In this document: positions 51,703 to 60,577 of the stretch, piece by piece
Layout of the letters: the number at the start of each line of letters is the position of its first letter
How positions within the stretch are numbered: the stretch's first letter is position 1
Assembly (NCBI GenBank): GCA_964035575.1
Contig: OZ037872.1
Location: 1,364,001-1,428,000 of the forward strand
DNA from: Rhynchopus sp. YZ270_cl-10
Lineage: Eukaryota; Euglenozoa; Diplonemea; Diplonemida; Diplonemidae
Direction of reading: 5' to 3'
DNA: 64,000 bases
The notes under the pieces: generated by a model
What the model saw: only the letters and a program-made list of their open reading frames with translations
Databases searched by the model: none
Told to the model about the DNA's origin: nothing
Position numbers and translations under genes: made by a program

Positions 51703-51984
51703 TTCAAGTTTTCCTTTTTTGTCTCGTTCTATTTTGAGTTGTGTATATGTGTGCCTGTCCGTCAAGCGTCCTGGCCCCAGAGTTAATATTTGCACAAAAC
51801 CCTCTCTCTTTGTTTTTTTTTTTTTTGCGATGAAAAGAAAGAAAAAAAGTGGCATTTGTGTCCCTATTTTTGGGCACTGTGTCCCCAAATTTTTATATAT
51901 TTTAACACCTTCCTGGGGTCACTCCCTTCCTCCCTTCTTCCCCTCCTCCCCTGCTCCGTGCACAAACGTTGTGTTATATTGCAT

Positions 51985-52095
51985 TACCCGTATCTATAAT
52001 AGCTTGGACCGGAAAAAGTTTGGGACTTTTTGGGATTTTTTGGGCCGAATTGTAATTGGGACTTTTTCTGGTCCAACATTTTTATAGATACGGTA
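51985..52095. mobile_element. Inverted-repeat element flanked by TA
   Basis: The ends are TACCCGTATCTATAA and TTATAGATACGGTA. The arms continue through TTGGACC and GAAAAAGT with their complements, about 40 bp each. The terminal TA on both sides fits a TA target duplication as made by Tc1/mariner-type enzymes. It is 111 bp and non-coding. Confidence 0.65.
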
Positions 52096-52756
52096 TGTGA
52101 AGCGTGGACATGATGTAGAAGTCTTGTCTTGATGCGCAAATCAGAACAGGGTACAGGGATTCAGTGTGTGCGAAAAAAAAGCCACAATTTTTTCAGATGT
52201 CTGTTGCAAGAGGCACCTTCATCGTTTAATTTTTTTTTTTTGGACGAAAGATGTATCTTTCCTATTCCGATTGTTGGAATGGCCCTGCACGCCTTGAGTG
52301 GACGACGGCTTTCAACTGCGCTTTTTTCGAGAATTGGATGAACCCCCCATTTTGACCTGTTTTATTTTAACACGGTGTGTATGTGTATGTGTTGTGCCTG
52401 GAGCCTTTTCAACAATTTATTTTAGCATGGCTCTGTGCAGATGTGCACAACCCTCTGTGGTGATTCTGTAGAAGTTTCGTCACACATAGAATGGCCACCC
52501 CGCACCCTTCCTCGGGTAAAGGATTGCCTGGTATTATGAAGTTGTGTGAATTGAAAAGCCTTTGGGTTCCTCACCCAGTACGCATGTGCCCCCCACTTTG
52601 TTTCCATTCGCACCTATTAGTGCCAGTTCCCGTCCCAATATATTTTTCTGCACCCCCTTTTTATTACAGGTCTGGTTTGTCTTGGCGTTTTGTATATTTC
52701 CCGTTTTTTCAAAGTTGAGTTATTACGTACAGTTCAGCCTATGTTTTATTTTTTTT

Positions 52757-52790
52757 AGGTGACTAAGCACAGAGAGGCTTAGTATCATCT
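52757..52790 (+). repeat. Spacer hairpin family B, copy 8
   Basis: AGGTGACTAAGC, loop ACAGAGAG, then GCTTAG, TA and TCATCT. The following sequence is ACAAACG and a T/C-rich run. Confidence 0.7.
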
Positions 52791-53277
52791 GACAAACGTT
52801 TCTCTCTTTTTCTTCTTCTTTTTTGAGATGAGTGTGCACAACGACCTCAAGTTTTTTTAAATTTTGAAAAGTCTCATATTTTCTGTTCTCAACGGAAAGT
52901 TTATGCAAATGCAAATGCATGCATTTTTCTTTGAAAGATGTGATCGTCGCGCGGCTGTTTCTGATATTCCTTGCACAGTGGGCCTGTTTGGACATGACGT
53001 GACGGGCTACGGGGTCCAAAAAAGGGGGAAATAACACGTGTCAGAGCCTTGCATATGGTCACCGTGTGGTTTAGAACTCTCCACGTACACGCGTACCTTT
53101 TTTCCCCCCCTGGTGAATATTTTTCCTCTCGCGGTGCACTCATCTTTGTCCATGTATTCAAAATAACCAATATTTGGCAAATTAGAAAGATGTGTGCCCG
53201 ATATGATTTGTGGAGGGTGTTTTTTTTTCTCTCAGTGTTCTGCGTCACAGAGAGCGTTTTCACTATCAACTTCACTT

Positions 53278-53347
53278 TTCTTTTTTTTTCTTTTTTTCTC
53301 TTGAAAACTTGGTTGTATTAGTGGCACCCAAGGATGCGCTCCACAAA
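53278..53347 (-). repeat. Poly(A)-ended hairpin element, family A copy, reversed
   Basis: Read on the minus strand it contains GTGGAGCGCATCC, TTGGGTGCC, ACTAATACAACC and AAGTTTTC followed by an A-rich tail (T-rich on the + strand). GCATCC can pair with GGGTGC. It is the only family A copy on the minus strand. Confidence 0.6.
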
Positions 53348-54983
53348 CTACTACACGCGTCTGTGCTGGAGTTTTCTTTCTTCTTTTTGGGCGCTTCAAC
53401 CCTTCAAACCCTACTACAGCGCGACACAGCAGATTTGGTCTGTTGTAGAAATTTTTTTCTAATTTTGGTTGCCTAAGTTTAGATTCCCCCACCCACCTCC
53501 CCCCCTTTTTTTTTGAATTCAGTTGCTTATGATTCATTGAGTTTTGCCGTAGTATTTGTTCTTTCTCCACGTTATCAAGGCTGTATCTGTATTGATCATC
53601 CTTGTGCTTTCTCTCCCTTGATTTGAAAGTATATGAAACCAATCTTTCTCCACGTTATCATCCCTTTTGACACCCAAACTCAAAACATTAGGTAAGGCTT
53701 TTGTTTTGCGCGTTTTTTTTGTTTTTGTTTTTGCGTTCTCACACCCCAAGTTCGTAGCAGAACAGGAGGAAGATCCAGAACGATTTTTTTTTTGTGAAAA
53801 ATGAATAATTTGTAGTAAGTCCCAATGTACGGAGGCTGCATTTTCATCTTGCAAGTTTTTCGTTTTGCTGTACAGTTTTCTTCAAAGGGCGAGAGGGCAT
53901 TCTTACTTTTCTTTTCCTTTTCCTTGTTCACAAATGAGTTCCGCACAAAAGATCCTTCATGGTCCTTACGCGTACCAGCACATTTGTCAACACAGTTTTC
54001 AGATCTGCCCAACGTGGCCTATCTATCAAGTGTATTTTTGTTTGGAAAATGGCAAGACGAACGTTTGTATTGTCTTTGCGGACAGCTCAAAAAGAAGAAT
54101 TAAAGTCTGTTCTGCCCCTTTTATTTTTTCTGTGCTCCAGATGGGGCCATCGGCCGTCCCTAAAAACCAACGTGGTTACGCATTAACTTTTTTGTTGTTT
54201 TTTTGTGTATTTTTTTTTTTCGCTTTTAAATGTCCCTCACTTTTTCAAGCAGTTTTTGGTGTAAGAACGTCATTTTTTTTTTCTGCTCTCTCAGAAAGTA
54301 AAGAACAGAAGCACAACCCTTTTTTGTTATTCGGTTAAGTGCGACCCCCCCTCAGTCACCCCCCCCGACCTATCTTTTTGCATCTTTCTGAGCAAAAATG
54401 TTGTTTTTCTCGAATACGGTGGTGTGTTCATGCTGTTAGCGTCTCCCGCCCCCACAAAAAAACCCCTGCCCTTCGCCGTTGGTTTCGTTCCCCCCCTACT
54501 GTATCTGTTTCTTTAGTTGTACATTTTGTTTCTTTTGTGTGAAGCTTTGCCATTGGGACGCTCTATTATAGTACGGGTGTGGTTTCCCCTCCTTCCGCTC
54601 GCACCTTATTTGTTTCTAGATCTTTCAATAGTGGAAAGGTGGACGTTACTGTTATTTTTCCGTGTGGATCCCACTACGTAAGGAGTCATCTGATGTCTGC
54701 GTTTACGAAGTGAACTATGATTGCCCTTCGGGTTCCCGATGCGCTCCCACGGTAACACGTGCAAAATCACATGCGGAATAGTTGTTACTTGGCCGGTATA
54801 AAGAGGTCGCTTGATTCGCCGAGCGGTTGTGAACCGCCTCCGTTCTCTTACGGTACGGACCACTCACGTCTCACCCTTTGCGTTAAAACACGTTTCAACT
54901 TCTCTTCTTTTGTTTTTGTTTTTGTTTTGTGTATTTGCCATAGGTTGACTGTTTCTCCTTTATTACAAAGAAAATAAATGTAA

Positions 54984-55027
54984 GTTGTCCAAAATCTACC
55001 CACCCCGGCTGGGCAGATTTTGGACGA
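54984..55027. repeat. Short hairpin
   Basis: GTTGTCCAAAATCTACCCA and TGGGCAGATTTTGGACGAC are inverted with two differences and a short CCCCGGC loop. It could be a very short MITE or an RNA hairpin. Confidence 0.5.
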
Positions 55028-55203
55028 CATATGGCGACAGTTTCTGAAGAACTGTTATGGGGAAAAAAAGGGTTTTAAAAACAAGAACACCCCCTCCTGA
55101 GGGTCCCCTCTCTCTCTTGACCCACATTCTCCCAACCTCCCTCTCTTCGGCCAGTCAGCACTACAGCAGTGCAGAGAAACCTACACAATAGGGTGATGTG
55201 GAT

Positions 55204-55851
55204 ATGAGCTGTCCGCGCTGTGCCGAGGCCGAAGGGCCACACCTTATCCACCTGTTCCGCTCTGTGTCTAGTGTCTGTGACGGCGAGTACGTCCGACACG
55301 AACGAAGTGTGAATGGAGGCTGGCTATGGGAGAAAACCGACCACTCAATGTGGCTGTTCCGGACAGGCGAAGGGTGTTGGGCTGTGACGGACGAGCCCGA
55401 AGGGATAGAAGAAGGTACGATGCGTGTGCTCGCTGTGTGCGAGGAGACAGACTGTACCTCCCCATTGGACGCAGCTGTGTGGAAGGTGTGTGCATTTTTT
55501 TGTGTTCACTGTCATTCCAAAACGAAGCAGTTTTTTTTAAACCTGGATGTAGGGGCACATGGATGCTCCACCCGGCGTTCTTCTGCGCAATCAAAGTTTT
55601 TTTTTTCATGAGCAATTTTAACTTCCATTTCATCCCAGGAGAGTGTTGGCGGCGCCGAATCTGTGTCGCCTTTGCGTTTGGCACCAGTGAGGAGCCCCTC
55701 CGTGGAGGGAGGTGTCCCCACCATGCATTCGCCTTCACCACCTCCGGCGTCGCAAGCCAGACAACCAGCCTCAGTCAGCCCCACGATGCAGCCGTCGCCC
55801 GCGTCGTCTTGTATGTGGCTGTCCCCACAGTGGTGTGGGCAGCGGAAGTAG
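55204..55851 (+). CDS. Small two-exon protein with a Trp/Gly-rich protist domain
   Basis: Exons 55204-55485 and 55639-55851 join in phase 0 to 164 residues (donor GTGTGT, acceptor TCCCAG). The first half has a domain-like pattern, DGEYVRHERSVNGGWLWEK then HSMWLFRTGEGCWAVTD. Short repeats of the form Y-x-R, N-G, and aromatic-rich strands are found in many uncharacterised algal and protist proteins; no biochemical role is known to me. An N-terminal CPRC could bind metal with other cysteines. The second half is Pro/Ser-rich and probably disordered. Splicing is supported by the frame changing from unlikely T-run sequence to a codon pattern typical of the window. Confidence 0.62.
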
Positions 55852-55981
55852 TGAGTCTTAGTTATGTACCGTAGATTAGGGAAAATAGTATCGCAGGTTT
55901 TGTTTTCCCCTCCACTTTACCAACTCCCCTCACTTTATGTTATCACCCCAGAAGAAAAGCAAGGCGGCAACACACAGCATA

Positions 55982-56964
55982 ATGGTGGGCAAGGAAAAGT
56001 GGTATTTCGCAACCGGGTGCGATACGGGGTTTGGCAGTATTCTGGCAAAGAAGCTCTCTCAGGTGTGTTTGCAATCCTTCCCCACCCTCCCCATTTCACC
56101 CCTCGACAGGAGCACAAAGTGTTTGCCGGTGTGTTTTCCCGAGACTCGACAGCGCTGTACAGTGGAAACCCGAACGTTGAGACGGTGGTGGTGGACGTGA
56201 CATGCCAGAGTTCGGTGGACGCATGCTTCAGGGTGATTCGGAGCAAGCTCGATGAGCGGGGAGGGGAGCTGGCTGGGGTGGTGAACAACGCAGGCGTGTT
56301 CGGGGCGGGCCCTGCCGAGATGGCGTCTGTGGAGGCGTACAGACAGATGAACAGCGTGAACGTGGAAGGCGTGCTGCGTGTGTGCAAGGCAGCCATCCCC
56401 TTCCTTCGCGAGGCCGACAACGGCAGACTCGTGAACGTCGCCTCCGTCGTCGGACGCGTCGCAGTGCCCAACCACTCGCACTACTGCGCTACCAAGTTTG
56501 CTGTGCGCGGCATCACAAGGTGCCTCTACCAAGAGCTTTCCCAGTTCAACATCAACGTGTGCTCCATTGAGCCTGGCGTCTTCCCAGGAACAGATATTTT
56601 CAACACATACGAAAAAGAACTGGGAAAGCTGTGGGACGACCAGACAGACGAGGTTAAGAAGGCGTACGGCCCCACGTGGCTTGAACAGGTGCGTGCATCC
56701 ATGAAGGACACTGTTCAGGGGGGGAACAGCGACCCGTCGATCGTGCCGGAGGCCATGATGCATGCGTTGCTGTCGCCAAAGCCACTTCGTGTCTACAGGC
56801 CTGGGCGCGACTCCAAAGCACTTCTGTTTGTTCCTGACAGCTTCCTCGACAATGTTATGAGGAGTAAGGCGGCCGCCAGTGGAACTAAAATGGCAGAGTT
56901 TGAAAACAAGATTGGCTACATACTGACAGCTCTCGGTGCTTCGTTCCTTCTTGCAAAGCTGTGA
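55982..56964 (+). CDS. Short-chain dehydrogenase, retinol-dehydrogenase-like (two exons)
   Basis: Exons 55982-56062 and 56110-56964 join across a 47-nt intron to 311 residues. The cofactor motif TGCDTGFG (TGxxxGxG) is at about residues 11-18, NNAGV follows, the catalytic Ser lies in NVASVVGRV, and the Tyr/Lys pair in YCATK. The TGCDTGFG form and later IEPGVF are typical of the SDR9C group (retinol and 3-hydroxybutyrate dehydrogenase relatives), usually NAD(H)-dependent. A hydrophobic C-terminus (GYILTALGASFLLAKL) may anchor it to a membrane. The actual substrate cannot be assigned. The intron splits the gene just after the first helix, and the ATG at 55982 comes 31 bases after a CCCCAG acceptor-like site. 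Confidence 0.88.
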
Positions 56965-57428
56965 CGTTGCTTTCCGTGAAGCGCACATATTTTTTTACCA
57001 GGTGACCAAACACGATTTTGATTCATCTCACAAACTTTTTCTCTGACTTTTGAAACGTTTTCCCTTTCCCAACCTATATTTCACATTTCTGTTTTGTGAA
57101 CTCGTAACTTAACCCCACTGCTTTCATAATTTTCCCGATTTTTTTTTAGACCCAAACAAAAAATAGCCCTCCACTATTTTTTCCCCGAACACGTAGTGCA
57201 TTAAGAAAGTAGACAAAAAGTAAGCCGTTCAGATCGCGTACAGTATTTTCCCTTTAATCCTTTGACTTGCGCCAGACAGATTTTTACCCTTCAAACGAGA
57301 AACGCTGTTATTTTTCTTGTTCTCGAGATCAGTTGGCGGATGATATTGTCTAGTTTTGTTTGCACCTCCATACCCATACCACATCCCTCACAGGTAATAG
57401 TTTCTTACTTCCCAACAACAACAGCAAA
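56965..57428. other. Spacer with one hairpin-family copy
   Basis: No gene is seen. A family B hairpin lies at 57000-57028, 36 bases after the SDR stop codon. A CCCTCACAG acceptor-like site occurs about 35 bases before the next ATG. Confidence 0.55.
57000..57028 (+). repeat. Spacer hairpin family B, copy 9
   Basis: AGGTGACCAAA, loop ACACGA-type, TTTTGAT and TCATCT, followed by CACAAACTTTTTCTC. The stem again changes on both sides while pairing is kept. Confidence 0.6.
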
Positions 57429-58472
57429 ATGTCCACCATTGTCAAGGTTGCACCGTTCAGGACCCTGCTCTGGCAGCAGCTTTCAAGGGCCGTTGGTCAG
57501 GCACAGTGCGAGGAGCTGTTCCACACCCTGGAGTTGGCGCCTGAGGTGCTCTCGACAGAACGCGACTCGCGAAAGACATCACGTGTCGTGGTTGCGCAGG
57601 CATTGAACATGATTCTGTTCAGAAAGCTGGTCGACAACGTCCCAGAGGGCAGACAGTACGTCAGAGACAAGCTCGCCTCTGGCAACAAGATTGTCTTCGA
57701 CCACGGCGCCGTCCGCACTGTGGGCGGCATCAGCTGCGGTGACCTCCCCTCTGGTGCTGAGGGAGTGACACGCATCCTTGAGCCGCTTGGGTTTGAGAAG
57801 GTGGCCTCCTACCCGCTCCAGAAGCTGAAGATGATGGGCGCGGCATACTGCCACCAGGACCTTCCCGAGGATATGTCCCAGTTCTTCGTCAGCGAGCTCG
57901 AGTCCGAGAAGTTTACGCAGCAGTTCCGCGACGCAGCGGAGCGCATCCTGAAGGAGAGCTGCGACCCCATCTCAGACTACTCCAAGTTCCACCTCGACAC
58001 ACTCACAAAGCAGAAGGAGATTGACAGTGCCGTCGTGCCGTCTCTCATTGTCGAGCTCAGCAGAGCGTTCGACCGTCAGCACCCCACCCCTGCGAAGGAA
58101 GACTACGACATTGTCGCAGCTGAGTCTGCAGAAATGGCGTGGATTGCAACGGAGGGCACCTTCTTCAACCACCTGACGGACCGCGTGGACGACGTGATGA
58201 CGCTTGCCGACAAGCTCCGCTCGCAGGGGTTCCCCATCAAGGAGGAGGTTGAAGTGTCGAAAGAGAAGACTGTCCTGCAGACTGCATACAAGGCAACCAA
58301 GGTGGACCGCTTCATGAGAACAGCAGAGGGGCTTAAGTCGTTCAAGGTGCCCGGATCCTTCGTCGAGTTCATTCAGCGCCACAGACTGCCCCAGAACCCG
58401 AGCAAACTTGACCTCAGATTCGACAGCTCGAACGCACAGGGCATTTTCAAGATGACGGCCGCGACTGCATGA
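57429..58472 (+). CDS. DUF1338 / 2-oxoadipate dioxygenase-decarboxylase-like enzyme
   Basis: The product has 347 residues. FDHGAVRTVGG, GAEGVTRILEPLGFEKV, YCHQDLPEDMSQFFVSELE and TFFNHLTDRV match the DUF1338 (HglS/YdcJ) family. These are Fe(II)-dependent enzymes with a vicinal-oxygen-chelate-like fold; bacterial HglS turns 2-oxoadipate into D-2-hydroxyglutarate in lysine breakdown, and plant relatives act in amino-acid metabolism. The His in FDHG, the His in FNH and a Glu in the family form the metal site; both His are visible. There is no targeting signal at the N-terminus. The upstream frame from 57360 comprises leader sequence and is not used. The exact substrate is inferred, not shown. 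Confidence 0.85.
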   Translation: MSTIVKVAPFRTLLWQQLSRAVGQAQCEELFHTLELAPEVLSTERDSRKTSRVVVAQALNMILFRKLVDNVPEGRQYVRDKLASGNKIVFDHGAVRTVGGISCGDLPSGAEGVTRILEPLGFEKVASYPLQKLKMMGAAYCHQDLPEDMSQFFVSELESEKFTQQFRDAAERILKESCDPISDYSKFHLDTLTKQKEIDSAVVPSLIVELSRAFDRQHPTPAKEDYDIVAAESAEMAWIATEGTFFNHLTDRVDDVMTLADKLRSQGFPIKEEVEVSKEKTVLQTAYKATKVDRFMRTAEGLKSFKVPGSFVEFIQRHRLPQNPSKLDLRFDSSNAQGIFKMTAATA

Positions 58473-58492
58473 AGTAGTTTTTAATTCTGTAC

Positions 58493-58582
58493 ACAGCAAG
58501 TAGCAAAAGTCACGCCTGACAAAAGGGCGGATTGGAAATCGATGGCGGTCTTTTGTTAGGCGGAACTTCTGCTACTTACTGT
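58493..58582. mobile_element. Inverted-repeat element in 3' flank of DUF1338 gene
   Basis: ACAGCAAGTAGCAAAAGT and CGCCTGACAAAAG are matched by complements at the other end with few differences, leaving a 25-base centre. It is 90 bp, begins 21 bases after the stop codon, so it is probably part of the 3' UTR. Confidence 0.55.
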
Positions 58583-59513
58583 TTTATTTTGTTGTTCTGG
58601 TTCGGCATCATTTTCTTTTTACCAAGGCTGTACAAGGCTTTGTTCATCACAATCCACAAACACACAACCCAAAAATCATGACGTATCATTTTTTTTTTCC
58701 CGTTAGGTGCCTGTGTTGAAACACAACGGCCCTCTTTCAATTCCCTGTCCTGCAGGCATTTTTTTTTCCCTTCTTTTTTTTTGTTTCGTTCGCCCATTCT
58801 TGCAGTGGGTGCATGACGCATCCTTTTTTTTTTTCTTTTTTTCCTTCGGTTTTTCTCTTTTTTTTTGCAAGTGTTACTCAGTTCTGCGTGCACGTGAGGT
58901 GTGCGCATGTGAGCAGAGGACCTTGTGTTCCCGAAAAAGATCTTTTCGGTGGGCTTTTTATTCTAGTTCTGAGTTAAGTTGGGTCCGCTTTCTGTGGGTG
59001 AGGCCTCTTGAAACACCCTCTATTGTGGACTCGCACACTGAACCAATGTCATCTCCTCGCGTACCAGGGGATCATTGGTTAGTGACTCGTCAACTCCGTC
59101 AAATCTGTTTTGTACCTCTCTATTGTCTTCTCACGATTGAAGCAGCCCGGAAGGCATTTATCCTTCCGGTGCTGCCAATTTTCCATCAGAGTGTCTCACC
59201 TGTGTGACTAAGTGCCACAGTAGGGTGCTCGCAACTATTGCGCTGCATCTCTTGCAGCCAGTTATATTTTGATTTTTCGGCGGGCTTTTTTCTGCATCTC
59301 TGAGGGCATTCCTCACTTCTGCAACTAAAAAAAAAAGTGTAGCTCAGTCGCGTTCAACCCCCCACCCCATGAGTTCTTTTCTTTGCTGGTGCATGGCCGC
59401 TTGCAGGACATAGCATTCATGCCCCTTTATTTGAGAAGATGCAAAAGAGGATTTCAAAATCACGCATGCAATTGCATTTTTCTTTGACTTACTCGCTGAC
59501 TACTCCCTCAGCT

Positions 59514-59566
59514 CCTTAGCTCCTTAGCTCCTTAGCTCCTTAGCTCCTTAGCTCCTTAGCTCTTGA
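59514..59566. repeat. 8-bp tandem repeat
   Basis: About six copies of AGCTCCTT in a row, ending in AGCTCTTG. Confidence 0.85.
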
Positions 59567-59590
59567 CGTCGAGGAGGTAGACATGCCAAT

Positions 59591-59649
59591 GGCGGGCGAA
59601 GAGGGGCAGCAGGCAGAAGAAGGGTACTCTTCGCCCGCCTTTTATACAA
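59591..59649. repeat. GC-rich hairpin
   Basis: GGCGGGCGAAGAG at 59591-59603 and its exact complement at 59637-59649 enclose a 33-base loop. Confidence 0.6.
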
Positions 59650-59796
59650 AACTTGAAACACCGACCATTTTTGGTCATCATTTTTTCCTTTTCATTTTTC
59701 CATTTCCTTTTTCCTTTTCCATTTCCTGTTCATTTTATTGTCTTTATTGTCTTCTCCATTTCTTCCTTTTTCCTTTCTATTCTCATAAAAAACTAG

Positions 59797-60006
59797 TCCA
59801 AGTACAAGCCCTGGAGGTACGGCGGGAGCATCGTCGGTCGTGGGGACCGGATTTGGCCGCGCTTCGGGGCACTTTTGGCGACCGCCAGCAGGAGTTGAGT
59901 CGTTTCCTGGAGGAACAGAATGTGCGTCTGGACCAGGCGAAGGCGGCGGACAGGCATCGTGTGGAGGAGCTGACCGCCAGGCACAAGCGGGAACTCGCAG
60001 AGGAGG
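59797..60006 (+). CDS. Orphan coiled-coil-coding segment
   Basis: A 70-codon segment begins after a T-rich tract ending CTAG and reads VQALEVRREHRRSWG, then LSRFLEEQNVRLDQ and HRVEELTARHKRELAEE, a strong heptad pattern. It is GC-rich like real exons here, with a T-rich spacer on both sides. No donor site follows; the frame runs into three T-run direct repeats. It is probably an exon fragment of a coiled-coil protein gene that was duplicated here or cut by repeat expansion. No function can be assigned. Confidence 0.4.
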
Positions 60007-60068
60007 GGTTCATTTTTTTTTACAAGGGGTTCATTTTTTTTTACAAGGGGTTCATTTTTTTTTACACA
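60003..60068. repeat. Direct repeat, 21-bp unit with T-run
   Basis: Three tandem copies of a unit containing GGGGTTCATTTTTTTTTACA. A similar pair, GGGGACCATTTTTTACA, occurs at about 60354-60390. Confidence 0.8.
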
Positions 60069-60577
60069 AAAAACTATGTTAAGACGAAATCCTACCGATG
60101 TGCCTACATGGGGCGTCCCCCGTCAGTAGTGCGCCAGATGAGGGGCACGAAGCGAAATGCGGTGAAAGGTGCAGGCCTGTTTTGCAGCAGGTCTGGAGAG
60201 TTGTGGCAACTCGTCTGCTGAGCGTGTGAAGTATCAAGGCAGAGGTTCGCTGTTCAAGTAAAACCTACCCTGGTCATCCTCTGCCTGTCTTGGTTTCTGT
60301 CGTGATTGTTTGTGTTTGTGGGCGGGATCAGATGGGTGGAGGGTGTTTGCTGCAGGGGACCATTTTTTACAGGGGACCATTTTTTACACATTACAACACA
60401 CTTGTCCTTTCTTTTTACCCTCCCTCCCTCCCCCTTTCCTTTGTTTTATTGTGAGCCTTGTACGCCTCCACGGGGCGGTCCCTGGGCAACGGTTGAGGAG
60501 TGCAGGCCGGCGAAGCGCAAGGCGTAGTGTGTCTTGTCCTTCTTTGTTTTCGTTTTTTGGTTTTTGCCTTTTTAAAA

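Larger units (their letters stand above)
50659..55203. other. Longest spacer; element-rich
   Basis: No + strand gene is supported. It contains a possible minus-strand exon relic (50914-51144), family C and B elements near 51345-51700, an inverted-repeat element at 51985-52095, another family B hairpin at 52757, a reverse family A element at 53278-53347, a less T-rich segment at 54640-54870 with several short stems, and a small hairpin at 54984-55027. Confidence 0.55.
58473..60577. other. Spacer with inverted repeats and an orphan coiled-coil segment
   Basis: It holds an inverted-repeat element directly after the DUF1338 gene (58493-58582), an 8-bp tandem repeat (59514-59566), a GGCGGGCGAAGAG hairpin (59591-59649), an orphan coiled-coil-coding segment (59797-60006), and two T-run direct-repeat clusters (60003-60068, 60352-60390). 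No complete gene is supported. Confidence 0.55.
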
